Counted from the first letter of the stretch, positions 23,501 through 34,826 are shown. The stretch is DNA of 64,000 nucleotides from Juglans regia (GCF_001411555.2 NC_049903.1:19573234-19637233), one strand, 5' to 3'. A program made the numbers and translations. The notes: generated by a model not told the origin, from the sequence alone.

Positions 23501-24827
23501 TGGGTACTGACTTCACGTTTTAATTTGAGTGATGGAAAAATATGTTATATATAATGGCTAATGTGGTCTGATACTGAACTTCACCATTTCTTACTTATGC
23601 ATATCAGGCCCCTGCTGATGCAGTAAAACCCTTGTATCTTCAATATGCAAAGCTGGAGGAGGATTATGGTCTGGCAAAGCGAGCAATGAAAGTCTATGAT
23701 CAAGCAACTAAAGCTGTTCCAAACAATGAGAAATTGAGCATGTATGAAATTTACATTGCTCGAGCAGCAGAGATCTTTGGTGTTCCAAAAACAAGGGAAA
23801 TATATGAGCAAGCAATAGAGTCTGGTCTCCCAGACAAAGATGTGAAGGCCATGTGCTTGAAGTATGCAGACCTTGAAAAGAGCTTGGGTGAAATTGATCG
23901 TTCTCGTGGAATATTTGTATTTGCTTCCCAATTTGCAGATCCACGTTCTGATGGGGATTTCTGGAATAAATGGCATGAGTTTGAGGTGCAGCATGGAAAT
24001 GAAGATACCTTCAGGGAAATGCTTCGCATTAAAAGGAGTGTTTCTGCGAGCTATAGTCAGGTAGGAGGTTTGATTTATTTTGCCATTTTACCTGCGGTAT
24101 TAGCGGCCTCATATACATGATCTTTGATAATACATGCAGCTCCATTCACACTAGACGGTTGAAACAATTTTACTTTGAATTTTCCTCTAGACTCGTATGA
24201 CAATGACATAAATTGGGTGAACCTCTAATTAGGTATACCTGATACTTGGATAGTGCCTTTAGCTCATTAATAGAACATATCTCATCATCAAATTGGATAA
24301 AAATAGGGGATAAAGTGAGAGGATGGGGATATGAGACATGTTTAATTAACCCCCGCTGATTTATCATTTCCATTTTATTGTTTCTGCAGACGCATTTTAT
24401 ATTGCCCGAGTATATGATGCAAAAGGATCAGAGGTTGAACCTTGATGATGCAAGAGACAAGTTGAAACAAGCAGGGGTCGCTGAAGATGAAATGGCTGCT
24501 CTCGAAAGGCAGTTGGCTCCTGCAGCCAGCAATGCTAAAGACAGCAGCAGAAAAGTGGGCTTTGTGAGTGCTGGTGTTGAATCAGAGTCTGATGGTGGCA
24601 TAAAAGCTTCTGCAAATCATGAAGATATAGAACTGCCAGAAGGAAGTGATTCAGAAGAGGATGAAAAGGTTGAAATTGCGCAGAAAGATGTTCCATCAGC
24701 AGTTTTTGGAGGTTTAGTTCATAAGAGAGATGAGGCTGAGAAAGATGGGGAAGAGCAGAACAAAGATAAGGATGGTGACAGCCGCCTAGGTGCTCTTGAG
24801 AGAATAAAGAGGCAAAAGCGAGCGTGA
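14512..24827 (+). CDS. SYF1: Pre-mRNA-splicing factor SYF1 (XAB2 homologue), five exons, 913 aa
   Basis: Exons are 14512-16006, 22063-22247, 22349-22519, 23608-24060 and 24390-24827, all with GT/AG introns, joining in frame into 913 codons; plant SYF1 is of similar length. The product is a HAT/TPR-repeat scaffold of the Prp19-associated (NineTeen) complex that helps form the catalytic spliceosome in the nucleus. Helical repeats run almost throughout (for example LWWRYLIARSDAPFKKRF, RVYRRYLKYDPTHIEDFIEF). Two acidic linkers are seen, one near residue 310-330 and one in the last exon, before a basic end (LGALERIKRQKRA). I chose ATG 14512: an in-frame ATG at 14431 is not preserved in the second copy, where a 1-bp deletion shifts that leader. 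No lesion is seen. Confidence 0.96.
16110..16300 (+). repeat. Dispersed repeat in SYF1 intron 1 (LTR/TRIM-like)
   Basis: The segment AGCTTGTACTCCAAAAGGACTAG… through TCTTTATAACTTGCAAG recurs in diverged form at 19105-19185. It resembles the short LTR-like repeats that end near …gcaatgttggactcctctcatca in plant introns, but no paired terminal structure is visible. Confidence 0.45.
17381..17397. repeat. Target duplication, left copy
   Basis: AATCCATATAGGGAGTT, repeated exactly at 18125-18141, brackets the SINE/LINE composite. A 17-bp duplication is typical of L1-type target-primed insertion. Confidence 0.85.
17398..17600 (+). mobile_element. tRNA-derived SINE, copy 1
   Basis: It starts GCTCAAGTGGTAAAGG (A-box-like) and has GGTTCAAATCC (B box) at 17459-17469, followed by a SINE body containing GATGTGCACTTG and GGGCCTGTGCA. 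A second copy is at 18727-18933 with the same segments in the same order. Internal polymerase III boxes plus a tRNA-unrelated body define a tRNA-derived SINE; it is not a tRNA gene because no cloverleaf can be drawn. Confidence 0.8.
17620..18110 (-). pseudogene. L1-type LINE 3' fragment: end of reverse transcriptase ORF
   Basis: On the minus strand, 18085-17897 encodes the zinc-binding region that ends plant L1 reverse transcriptases (CSMCKKDGELVNHLFLHCEV, then A-K-S-L-W-N-E-I-F). The 17890-17620 stretch is 3'-terminal LINE sequence. It is antisense to the adjacent SINE and both lie inside one target duplication. Confidence 0.8.
18125..18141. repeat. Target duplication, right copy, preceded by poly(A)
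   Basis: An exact repeat of 17381-17397. It directly follows a run of A on the plus strand (18110-18126), marking the 3' end of a plus-strand retroposed transcript. Confidence 0.85.
18727..18933 (+). mobile_element. tRNA-derived SINE, copy 2
   Basis: A diverged copy of the SINE at 17398: A-box-like GGCTCGAGTGATTAGGG, B box GGTTTGAATCC (18780-18790), then CCGATGTGCACTTGTGGG and GGGCCTGTGCA. It begins within two bases of the right end of the 2.4-kb MITE. Confidence 0.75.
19020..19185 (+). repeat. Second copy of the intron dispersed repeat
   Basis: AGCTTATACTCCAAAGGACTAG…TCTTTATAAGCTGCAA aligns with 16125-16215 in the same orientation. Together the two copies bracket the MITE and SINE cluster in the SYF1 first intron. 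Confidence 0.45.
19190..22062 (+). other. Remainder of SYF1 intron 1
   Basis: About 2.9 kb with no convincing gene, terminal repeat or RNA. 20340-21240 is richer in GC, with repeated GGTGGCAGC/GGTGGCACAGC phrases, and may be old repetitive DNA. The intron ends in the acceptor TTTCACTTACAG. Confidence 0.5.
22893..22958 (-). mobile_element. 66-bp 5'-truncated L1 insertion in SYF1 intron 3
   Basis: A run of T then GATAAGTAAGAAATTTATTG is the minus-strand poly(A) tail and 3' end of a plant L1 element. The 13-bp sequence AGATTATGCATAT occurs on both sides (22880-22892 and 22959-22971) as the target duplication. Confidence 0.8.
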
Positions 24828-25260
24828 GTGAATTACAACGCGCGCGCTTCCAGTGTTGTAGCCACTACTAATTTCACACAAGAGCCGACCTTTGTATCAT
24901 CGAGGAAATCCATTCCTAAAAAATGTAATTTTTCTTTTCCTGAGTAATTTTACTCGAAATTGTATGTTAGTAAACTATGCATTCCGTATTCCTGCCCAAT
25001 TTTTATCTGGTGAGATTACCGCAAGAAGATTGAAAGAATAGAGTTATTCATCTCTCTTCTTCTGCCTCTTGCTTTAGAGACAAAATTAGGGCTGTAAGTG
25101 AGTCAGAGTCAAACTAGGTCTTGAATTCTCAAGTTTTGTTCGCTTATGTTGTTTTCAAACACAAGCTGAGTTTGATGCGTCGTCCATCTTGTTTAATTAG
25201 GATAGTGTCATTTAATGGTCTTTTGTCATTCAATTTATTACCTATTTGTTGAAAGGGAGT
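24828..25260 (+). other. SYF1 3' untranslated and flanking region
   Basis: Follows the SYF1 stop. It starts with a short CGCGCGCG run (24839-24847), then AT-rich sequence that presumably holds the polyadenylation site. No separate gene is visible. Confidence 0.5.
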
Positions 25261-25264
25261 CATT

Positions 25265-25525
25265 ATTAGAAGGTTTTGAGATGATCGTTGAACAGTGTGG
25301 TGTTTGGCAGAAAAGATGGAGGCTTGAAGAAGAGGGTTTGGTTGATGTGAAGCGTCTGAAGTGTTGATGGGCATGGGTAGTAAAAGTCATCAGAAGGTGC
25401 GTTAGTTCCAAAGAGAGAATGGTGTGTTGGGGATATTCTGGAAGCTGCTAACTTCAATACATTGTGTTTTGTTGGTAGGCATATGGTTTAACGGGTTGCA
25501 GGCATCTTTGTGAGCTTTGGTTTTC
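25265..25525 (+). repeat. Dispersed repeat, left member (probable LTR remnant)
   Basis: It aligns in the same orientation with 29225-29480, sharing TAAAAGTCAT, TAGTTCCAAAGAGA, GGTGTGTTG and CTAACTTCAATA in order. The pair brackets decayed gypsy pol sequence. TTGGAATCAGAG at 25803, close to the usual gypsy primer-binding sequence TGGTATCAGAG, makes an LTR origin plausible but not proven. Confidence 0.5.
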
Positions 25526-26229
25526 AGCCCAATTATTACATGGATTTTTCTTTTATTTCACATGGGCTTAAGCCAGATTAGTTAGTAGTTACTGAAATAT
25601 ATGTTTTTATTCATGTGTAAATAGGTGTTTCTACTAAATACACATGTATGAAAAACCCATAATTGATAGTCGGATGTACGGAGGTTTGGGCTATCTCGAA
25701 TAATCCCAGTCAATACAATTTCCAATCTTTCTATTTTCCTTCCTTTTTCTATGCAAATTTTCAATCAAAAAAGATTTTCAAGATTTAAGAGTCCATAACA
25801 TTTTGGAATCAGAGAGGTTAGAGTCCTCTAATAGCCGAAAGAACACAGGTTCCATCGTTGCAAGAAGCTGCAAATCTGTTGAGAGCACATCACGAGAGTT
25901 TTCTGAAGCAGCAAGGAATCCATCATAAAAAGCAGGATGCTGAACAAGTCCACTCGAGAGAGAGAAGGGAGCAGTTGTATAAAAATCAAAGATATATTGA
26001 GAACCATTGTAGCAAACCAGAATAAAGGGGCAAAGAAGAACATGATGCAAGATGCAGTTGTAGATGATAACAGTGGAAGAAGTTTCCAAGACCAAGGTGT
26101 GGGACTGGACTTTCCTCATTTTGATGGTTACAACATAGCACAATGAATCTTCAAGGCAAACTAATATTTTGAATCTTTTGATCAACATCATATTCCAAAG
26201 CACAAATAATCTTGTTCTCTTTGTTCCAC

Positions 26230-27740
26230 ATGGAGGGTGAGACTTTAGGGTGATATCAGGATGTGGCTAACTACAGGTTTTTTTTTTTTAATGGCGAGGA
26301 GTTATTTATGAAGGATCCTAAAAGTCTAGTCTAACCCGAAAAAACCAACGAGTCACACACTAAACATAGCAATTTTCTCAATATCAAAAAAATGAATCGA
26401 ATTTTTATTCAACCTTATAGAATTGCCCATTTTTACTCAACTCAACATCTAAATGCAACCTAGGGGCTTTATTCCATTGATCTCATGACCATCATATTAC
26501 CCTCAAAGAAGGTATTGCTCTTACTTTTGTTAAACCATGTGGATACAATTATCATTAGAAGACCGAAATATTAAAAAAAAAAAAAAAAAAAAGATTGTCC
26601 GAGAGTTGCTAGAAACATAGGTTACCAAGCCCAGTCAAATCCATTTTTCTTCTCCAATTTTAGTGGTTAGGAAGGCTAATGAGAGCTAGAGAATGTGTGT
26701 TGACTTTAGGGACCCAATCAAGGGAACATCAAGAATATATTTCCTATATAGGTGATTGATGTACTCTTGGATAATTGTTTGGAGCAGGTGTTTCTCAAAG
26801 TTGGAATTTAGATATGACTACCATGATATAAAAATTAAACTTGAGGATGTGCTCAAAACAACATTTTGAATACATGAAAGACATTATGTGTTCTCAATAA
26901 TGCTTTTAGACTCACAAATGATGCCTCTACATTTTAAGACTGCATGAATGATGTGCTCAAACCTTATTAGAGAATATTGTATTGGTTGTTTTATGACATC
27001 TTGATAAATAGTAAGCCTTAGAGGACCACATTGGTTATCTAAAAATTGTGTTGGATGTATTGAGATCTAATGAGTTGTATACTAAGAGATAATAGTGTAA
27101 ATTTGCTATCATAGATTGACCATCTAGGGCACTTGATTTCCTTCAATGGAGTAAGGGAAGACCCTAAACATATTGCTTTTATGGTAGATTGGCCATTGCC
27201 TACTTATGTTAAATCTCTTTCGAGGTTCTTTTAGGCTTAGCCACTCATAGGCTACTGCAGATCAAGATTTATCAAGGGGTATGGAATAATTGTAGCACCC
27301 CTAATTAACGGCTTTACTAGAAAAAAAAAAAAAAAATTGCTTCTAAATGGAGCCATACTACCACACTGATCTTCTAAAGATCTTTAACAAGTAGTCACAC
27401 ATCCACTCCACTTGTGTTGAGATTCCTTGAATTCGATCCGAAAGCATTTCAACTAATCGATGTGATGCTAGTAGCATAGGCATAGGTGTTGTCTTAATAT
27501 GGGAAATACAATCTATTGGCTTTATGAGTAAGACTCGTAAGGGAAAAGTCCTCTTGCTCTCTATGATTATAATCATGAAACTCTAATTACCTAGCGGCCT
27601 TGATTATTGCAGTACAAAAATAGAGACCATATTTCCTTGGTATATATTTCAAAGTCAAGACTAACCAACCAACTTTTAGATTTATGCTCGAGCAGATCGA
27701 CGGTGGCTATTTTTATTTGCTACACAACAAAAATAGATCT
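26230..27740 (+). pseudogene. Ty3/gypsy pol remnant: reverse transcriptase and RNase H
   Basis: With several stops and frame changes the plus strand reads FSSPILVVRKANES…RMCVDFRD (26655-26705, reverse transcriptase), GHLISFNGVREDPKHIAF and VDWPLPTYVKSLSRFF (27125-27235), CDASSIGIGVVLIWE (27460-27510, RNase H), and AVQK…RPYFLGIYFKVKTNQ (27600-27670). The order and spacing are those of a gypsy polyprotein. No intact domain remains. Confidence 0.8.
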
Positions 27741-27817
27741 CAAGACTCATGAGATATAAAATTGTACGTAGTGGAGTATCTATTGCTTCCCACCCATATT
27801 GAGATATAATATTCTTG

Positions 27818-27899
27818 ACGTCGTTGAATGGTTATCACTCTCAATAACCACCTGAATGACATGACTGAATACTTGAGAGTGATAACCATTCAACGACGT
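27818..27899. repeat. Perfect 27-bp inverted repeat with 28-nt loop
   Basis: The arms 27818-27844 (starting ACGTCGTTGAATGG) and 27873-27899 are exact reverse complements. They lie just downstream of the decayed gypsy pol and 20 bp before a second hairpin. Confidence 0.9.
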
Positions 27900-27919
27900 A
27901 CGTCTAGATACATTCTTGA

Positions 27920-27985
27920 CCAGATTTCGGTGGGAATAAGCAGTGGTTGTACTGTTGACAAGAATATATTCCCACCCAAATCTGG
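27920..27985. repeat. Second inverted repeat, 19-bp arms
   Basis: CCAGATTTCGGTGGGAATA (27920-27938) pairs with TATTCCCACCCAAATCTGG (27967-27985), with one mismatch and a 28-nt loop. Confidence 0.85.
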
Positions 27986-28077
27986 TTGAATCCAATTAAA
28001 CCTCCCCGTGGGAGTATTTGGAGTAGTTCGTTCTAAGGTGTTACATAGAGTCCAAGACTCAAGAATGGAGTCGTCAT

Positions 28078-28785
28078 TTGGGGTGACTAACGGTCCGGTC
28101 GGACCGACCGGACCGACCGTTTTGGTCCGGACCGGACCGGACCAAGACTTAGACCGGTCCAGTCCGATCCATATTTTAGAGGACTGAAATCATTCGGTCC
28201 GGTCCACTGTCCACAGTTTTTTCGGACCGGACCGGACCGAATGAAAAATTAAAAAAAAAAATATTTTTTATATATAATAATTGTACAATTAACAATATAA
28301 ATTTTTAAATATATTATTAATACTTGTTAATATTCTATAAATTAATAACATTTTATATATATCTTCATTTAACCTATCACTATTAACAATATAAAATTTT
28401 AAATATACTATTAACACTTGTTAATATTCTATGAATTAATAAATATATAATATCAATTAGTTAATTATATAGTAATTATATAAATTAATAATATAATTTT
28501 CATCTAATTTATTATCATTGACCATATAAAATATTTTTTTATTGAGTTTGTTACATAATCCACATTAATAAGTCACTTAATTTAATTTAGTATTTTAAAT
28601 AAATTTTTTTATTAATTATTTAAAAAAAAAAAAAAAGAGGGCAGACCGACTGGACCGGACCGGACCGATAATCGGTCCGGTCCGGTCCCTTTGGGTGTTC
28701 GGTCCGGTCCAGTCCGGAAAAATAATGGACCGAAAATTTTCGGTCCATCTCCGGACCGGACCGGACCGGCCCGTTTGCAGCCCTA
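28078..28785. mobile_element. GGTCCGG-rich hAT-like MITE (708 bp)
   Basis: The octamer GTCGTCAT flanks it exactly (28070-28077 and 28786-28793). The ends are TTGGGGTGACTAACGG and the inverse of TAGGGCTGCAAACGG. Both subterminal regions are arrays of GGTCCGG/CCGGACC, around an AT-rich core (28250-28630) with no ORF. The 8-bp duplication and TAGGG-like end point to hAT. Confidence 0.85.
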
Positions 28786-28793
28786 GTCGTCAT

Positions 28794-29224
28794 TGATTAT
28801 CCTTAATTAGCTAGATGGTGGTACAACGCATGCAACTTAATTACTTTAGTTTCTATTTTATTGATCCCTTTTGAAGTTCTGTATGGTTCCCCTTCTCCTA
28901 CTTTATTATAATATGTCATGGGCATAACAATAAATGATGCAATTGTGCAGTATTTAAATGCTAGAGAATTATACTAAGCATTTTAAAGGAACATTTACAA
29001 GCCCCACAAGAGAGACTAAAAGCAAATGTAGACAAACATTGCACACAATGAGGCTTTGTTGAAAGTCATTGGGTGTATTCATAGTAACAAGACATAATTT
29101 AAAGTTGTCCCCATGGTTTTATCACCCATTCCAAGCTTAACTTACCAACTCTAAGATTCATCCAGTATTTCAAGTAATTTCATGCTCAAAGAAGATGTTG
29201 GATCAAAGAGTTTTACCTTTACCT
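28794..29224. other. Unassigned sequence
   Basis: No coding frame, terminal repeat or RNA seen. It lies between the MITE and the right dispersed repeat and is probably old gypsy DNA. Confidence 0.3.
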
Positions 29225-29480
29225 TCCTTGAAATGATTAGAGAGTAGGGTAATTTTAATCAGAGAAGATAATGGAAGCTTAAAGAAGAAGAGGGTGAAAT
29301 TGATTTGAAGTGCCTGAACTATTGATGAGCTCGAAGAGTAAAAGTCATTAGAAATGGCACTAGTTCCAAAGAGATAAACGGTGTGTTGAGACATTTGGGA
29401 AGTTTCTAACTTCAATATGTTGCATTTTGGTGGAAGGCTTATGTTTCAAGGATGGGCGTCGGTTATTAGTTTGGATTTCA
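29225..29480 (+). repeat. Dispersed repeat, right member
   Basis: Partner of 25265-25525, about 4 kb apart in direct orientation; roughly 70-75% similar by eye with several indels. Confidence 0.5.
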
Positions 29481-29524
29481 CGTGGGTCTTTTTTATTTTG
29501 CATATGGTCTTAAGTCAGATTATT

Positions 29525-29800
29525 ATGATAAAAAATATTTCGTATAGTTCATCTAATAGCTCATTGATTATTGGAATCAGGTATTTATCTTTAATGTTTG
29601 ATTAGTTTAAGGCTCTGTAGTTTACATACATCCGCCACTTTCAACCGCTTCTCTTATTAGGAGCATTGGTGAAGAATATATAGGAGATTTGCCTAAGGTG
29701 GATTATTTCCATTTTAACATTCCTTAAACAAACTTTTCAATCTCTTCTTTTTGATAAAAGGGTATCTATATGGTCAAATACTTACTAGTTTGGTGTCTAG
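29525..29800 (-). pseudogene. Ty3/gypsy reverse transcriptase fragment
   Basis: On the minus strand 29780-29645 reads RYPFYQKEEIEKFV then SSPMLLIREA. One frame over, 29645-29535 reads KWRMYVNYRALN, IKDKYLIPIINELLDEL. These are the opening motifs of gypsy reverse transcriptase, with stops. It is opposite in orientation to the pol remnant at 26230-27740, so it comes from another copy or an inversion. Confidence 0.75.
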
Positions 29801-30029
29801 TATTAATAGTATTTTGTGATCGTAGGATTAGATAAGAGGCGAGCGAGTAGGTTCAACAAATATCATGTAGGTAAAATTGTGGATGAGGTTCTATAGTAGG
29901 GGTTGAGGTTGAAGTTTGGGTGGGTTTAGATTGGCTGCCAAAACCTATAAAAAGACTCATTTCTTTTCAACCTTAGTTTCTTTACAAAATTTATTTCCTT
30001 ACTCTACTGAGACTGTTCATGTTTGACTC

Positions 30030-30296
30030 TGTTAAAATATAGAGAGATCATTTTCCTGAATATTCATAAATTGTATATATTGAGCATATGATTACAGGAG
30101 TCATGCACTGCTTATATAGGCACAGGTGCCGTGAGTGCTTGATGAGCAAAAAACAGAATAGAGAATATTAGTTTGTTACAACAGATTCAGTAAAATACAA
30201 AAAAAAAAAGAGAATTTTGGAATCTTCTAGAGCTGTTGATGTGGATTGTGCAGCTTGGTATTTTCTAGATGTGCAGCTTCTGTTATTAGGTTGATG
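30030..30296 (-). repeat. Copia element 1, 3' LTR
   Basis: Pairs with 34559-34821. The polyprotein stop lies inside it, at about 30227. Confidence 0.92.
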
Positions 30297-33200
30297 CGCC
30301 CCCTCGAGTCAAATGGGGTGTCAATCACATTTAGGTTCGATCTAAGAGAGAAGAATCGATCAACAACTAAAGGTTTTGTGAAGACATCAGTGAGTTGATC
30401 TTTGCTGCTGCAGAATTGAACTTGTAGAGTTTTGGCAGCTACTCTATCTCTAACAAAGTGAAAGTTCACATCCATATGTTTAGTGTGGGAGAGATAGACA
30501 GGATTTGAGCTCAAGTATGTAGCTCCCAAGTTGTCACACCATAGAACAAATGGTTGTGAGAGTGAGAAACCAAGGTCCTTGATCAATGTTTGCAGCCATA
30601 TGAGTTCAACAGTAGTATTGGCTAGAGACTTATACTCAGCCTCTGTACTAGAACGAGCAATAGTGTGTTGCTTCCTAGAACTCCAAGAAATTAGGTGATT
30701 GCCCAAAAACATATAGAATCCTCCTGTAGATCTCCTATCATCAGGGCACCCTGCTCAGTCAGTATCTGAGTATGCATGAAGAGTGAAGCCATATGTTTTT
30801 ACTAAAAATAACCCATGATTAATAGTAGATTTTAGATATCAAAGTATTCTTTTGACGGTTGTCCAGTGGGTATTTTTAGGATCATGCATGAATTGACAGA
30901 CCTTATTAACAGCAAATGACACATCAGGTCGAGTTAAGAAAAGATATTGTAAACTGCTAACTATGCTTTGGAATAAAGTGGCATTTTCAAAAGAGGGTGC
31001 ATCAAATTTAAAAAGCATGGTAGAAGTAGACATTGGGGAGGAAATTGGTTTAGAACCAAGCATATTGGCTTTCTTCAATAAGTCATAGATGTATTTTCTT
31101 TTCGATATAAAGAGACCATCTGAAAGATAATCAAGGTCTAATCCAAGAAAATATGATAAGGGTCTCAAATCAGTCACAGGAAAGGCCTATCCTAGAGAAA
31201 CAATTAATCGTTCAACGACACTTGAGGAAGATGATGTGATGATCATGTCATCAACATACACTAGAATAAAAATGCAGAGATCATTTTTGTGTAACACAAA
31301 CACAGAGGGATCCCCTTTGGAAGCTGAAAAATCATAGTCAATGAGCCATGAACTTAACTCTAAGAACCAAGCTCTTGGAGCTTGTTTAAGGCCGTAAATG
31401 GCCTTGCGTAATTTACACACAAAATCAGGTCGCATAGGATTAATGAATCCTTGTGGTCGTTGCATGAATATTGTCTCAGTAAGATTGCCATTAAGAAAAA
31501 CATTTTGTATATCAATTTTCCTAAGACACCAACCTCTAGCAATGGCAATAGAAAAAACTAGTCTAATAGTTGAAAGTTTTACCATAGGGCTGAAGGTCTC
31601 GGTATAGTCAATACCGTGTTGCTGATGAAAACCCTTAGCCACAAGTTTGGCTTTCTGCCGTTCAATAGATCCATCTGGTCTCAGCTTAGTCTGAAATACC
31701 CACTTGCAACCAACAACATTAGAAAGAGAGGAAGAAGAAACAAAGGTCCAGGTTTTTGTTTTGACTAAGGCTTCGAATTCTTTGGACATAGCAGCCTGCC
31801 ATTCGGGAAAGTTGGATGCAACAGAGAAAGATGAGGGTTCATCCGATACTATGAAAGTGGTTATAAAATATTGGCGAGTTGGGTATGGAACTGTGCCATC
31901 AGTAAGAACACAAGGTTTGGAAGAGTTAGTTTTTGACCTGGTGATGATGGGGGAATCGAGGGGGAATAATCTGTGTAGGATGAGAAGATGTTTGAGATTT
32001 GGATTCAATGGGAGAAGATAGAAGAGATGAGGAGTTAGGGTTTGCTGGAATTATCCGGGAAGAAGACGATGGGGTCTGAGGAATAATTGAAGTGTGTTCG
32101 GGCTGGGTATGAGAGTGAGTGGGCAAAGGGATTTCAGAATGGAGAGTGGGCTGAGAGTGTTGAGAAGGCCCATGAAGATTAAAAGGTAGGGGTCCAAGAA
32201 TAGAGTTAGGAAAGCAGGGTAAGTGTGCAGTTTGTGAGACGGGCCTGGGAGCAGTGGTGTGTTTTTTGTAAGGAAAATTGCTTTCATTAAAAATCACATC
32301 ACAGGAAATATACAGTCTATTTGTGTTTTGATCAAGACACTTGTACCCTTTGTGAGAGGGACTATATCCTAAAAAAATACATGATGTGGAATGAAAACTG
32401 AGTTTATGACGATTGTAAGGGCGTAGGTTGGGCCAACATTCACAACTAAAAGATTTTAAAAATGAATAATTAGAAGGTTTATGATACACCATGAAATAAA
32501 GGGAACGATTATGCAAGAAAAGTGTGGGAAGCAAATTTATAAGATATGTGACAGTTTCAAAAGCATCATCCCAAAAAGAAAGAGGAAGAGAGGCTTGAGC
32601 TAAGAGAGTGGGCCCTGTTTCAACAATATAAATATGTTTTATTTCAATAAGACCATTTTGTTGATGTGCATGGGGACAAGAAAAACGGTGTGTGATACCG
32701 AGAGTGTTGCAAAGATTTGTAAGTGGTCGAAATTCACCCCCAACCTCGGTTTGTATGATAATGATTTTAGTATTGAAAATCGTTCAACAAAAGTTAAAGA
32801 AGTAAAAACAGCAAGCACATCTGATTTATTTTTGACGGGAAAGAGCCATGTAAATATGGTGAAATGATTCGCAATAGAAAGATAATATTTAAATCCTCTT
32901 CTTGAAACAAAAGGGGTCGGGCCCCATACATCAGCCCATACATGTTTAAGGGTTTTACAGATTGCATGGAGCCCGAAGAAAAAGGAAACTGATGAATTTT
33001 AGTTAAAGGACAGTGAGGACAAACAAACAAAGTGTTTGGAAAATACGGCAAGCACGTGGAGCGCAGAATGCTGGAGACAGTTTGAAGAGACGGGTGTCCA
33101 AGCCTTTGATGCCAACAATGCAGAGAGGCTTTTACACCCAGATGTACAGACGAAGATGAAGGTTGTAGAGGCGGTGGAAAGCTATAGAGACCATAAGGTG

Positions 33201-34506
33201 TTGGACCGCTAATGAGGAGCTGCTTGGTCCGATTGTCCTTTACCAAAAAATGGGTTGCATGGAATTCAAAAAAACAAGAGTTATTAATACAAAATTGTAA
33301 AACTGAAACAAGATTTTTGGTTATTGAAGGTACATGGAGAAGATTATGTAATGCAAAATTAGAGGAATTGAGTGAGAGTGAAGAGTCATCGATATTTTCA
33401 ATTTGAAGGCCAGTTCTATTTCCAACTCGCATTTGTTCATTACCAGTATATGGTTCGGATGAGAGATTGAGGTGTGATAAGTCATGTGTTATGTGGTGCG
33501 TGGCTGCACTATCCGGGTACCATGTAGAGTCGGGAATGGCCGAAGGAGAGGAGTAGTTGGTAGAGAATGATTGGGAAGGGTCATATTGGTAAGCATGGTC
33601 GAACCTAAAATGACATTGCAAGGCAACATGACCTGGTTTACTGCAGACTTGGCAGATGAGACGGTTTGGTTGGTTGGATGAAGAGAAATGAGACTGGTTA
33701 TGTGAATAAGATCTTCCTCTGTTGGAAGGGGACTTGTCTCGTGAACGACCTTGTCGTCCTCCACGATAGGCACCCCTGCCTTGTTGGTTACTGGAGCTAA
33801 AATTAGCTGTTGGTTCAAATGGAGATTGAGGACTAGAGCTGCGTGATGGATGGATTAAACGGCTTTCATGAATGAGTAGAAGATAGTAGAGTTGATGAAA
33901 GGTAATAGGATCTGTTCTAGTAGTGATGGAGGTCACAAAGCTATCATAGCTGGGGCCCAACCCATTGAGGAGATACGTGACAAACTATTTGTCTGAGATG
34001 GAAGTTCCTGTGGCAGCAAGATCATCAACAAGTAATTTGACTTTACTGAAAAATTTAGATATGGATTGATCACCACGGTTTAGATTTGTAAGCTAAAAAC
34101 GGATTTGAAATTCTTTTGCCTATGAATAAGAGCTGAACATAGAGTCTAGAGTAACCCACAGTTCCCGTGAGGTTTTTGAAGAAATAACTTGACTAATAAG
34201 AGACTCTGTTAATGAAGAAAAGAGTATACTGAGAATGAATTGATCGATTTTTTGCCAGGATTGAAATATTGGATTGAGCTTTGGTGTTGAATCTCCTTCA
34301 GTAAAAAGTATCTTGGGTGGAGGATGGCGTGTACCATCAACAAAAGAATAAAGATCTTGTCCTCTAAGATAAGTGGAAATTTGAACTTTCCATAATAGGT
34401 AATTTTCGGAATTAAGTCTGAGAGTGACAAGATGAGAAAAGGAAGAAGGATGAGTGAGAGGTGGCGTTGAGCTCTCAACTGCCATGATAAAGGGCATAGA
34501 GAACAA
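30227..34506 (-). pseudogene. Copia element 1 gag-pol, frameshifted
   Basis: In minus-strand order: Gag from the ATG near 34480; a CCHC knuckle CQVCSKPGHVALQC; protease DSAATHH (canonical DSGATHH, with Gly replaced by Ala); the pre-integrase block WHQRLGHPS; a broken integrase core; then reverse transcriptase (32008-31187) with GCKWVFQTKLRPDGS and YVDDM, a further segment (31177-30839), and RNase H (SWSSRKQHTIARSSTEAEY). Stops or frameshifts fall near 34120, 32960, 32000, 31185 and 30836. The order protease-integrase-reverse transcriptase identifies copia. Confidence 0.93.
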
Positions 34507-34546
34507 AAAAAAGAGATGAAGGATCAGAGAGACTGCTAGTCTAGCA

Positions 34547-34558
34547 GCTCTGATACCA
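34547..34558 (-). promoter_or_regulatory. Primer-binding site of copia element 1
   Basis: TGGTATCAGAGC on the minus strand, directly abutting the 5' LTR; complementary to the 3' end of initiator tRNA-Met. Confidence 0.9.
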
Positions 34559-34821
34559 TGTTAAAATAAAGAGAGATCATTTTCCTGAATATTCCTAAAT
34601 TGTACATATTGAGCATACGATTACAAGAACCATGCACTGCTTATATAGGCACAGGTGCCGTGAGTGCTTGATGAGCAAAAAGCAGAATAGAGAATATTAG
34701 TTTGTTACAACAGATTCAATAAAAAATAAAAAAAGAGAATTTTGGAATCTTCTAGAGCTGCTGATGTTGATTGTGCAGCTTGGTATTTTCTAGATGTTTA
34801 GCTTCTGTTATTAGGTTGATA
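34559..34821 (-). repeat. Copia element 1, 5' LTR
   Basis: On the minus strand it begins TATCAACC and ends TTTTAACA. The other LTR begins CATCAACC at the same place. Confidence 0.92.
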
Positions 34822-34826
34822 GACTC

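Larger units (their letters stand above)
30030..34821 (-). mobile_element. Ty1/copia element 1, complete but inactivated (4792 bp)
   Basis: Two LTRs of 267 and 263 bp bound it. GACTC is duplicated on both sides (30025-30029 and 34822-34826). TGGTATCAGAGC, the initiator-methionine tRNA primer site, adjoins the right (5') LTR, and a purine tract (GAGGGGG) adjoins the left (3') LTR on the minus strand. About 14 substitutions separate the LTRs by eye, near 5%, so it is older than the copia element at 43680. Confidence 0.95.

Noticed and set aside
25778..26203. A 141-codon minus-strand ORF beside the gypsy remnant
   Set aside because: No family resemblance, overlaps other frames, and lies in the leader of a decayed plus-strand element.
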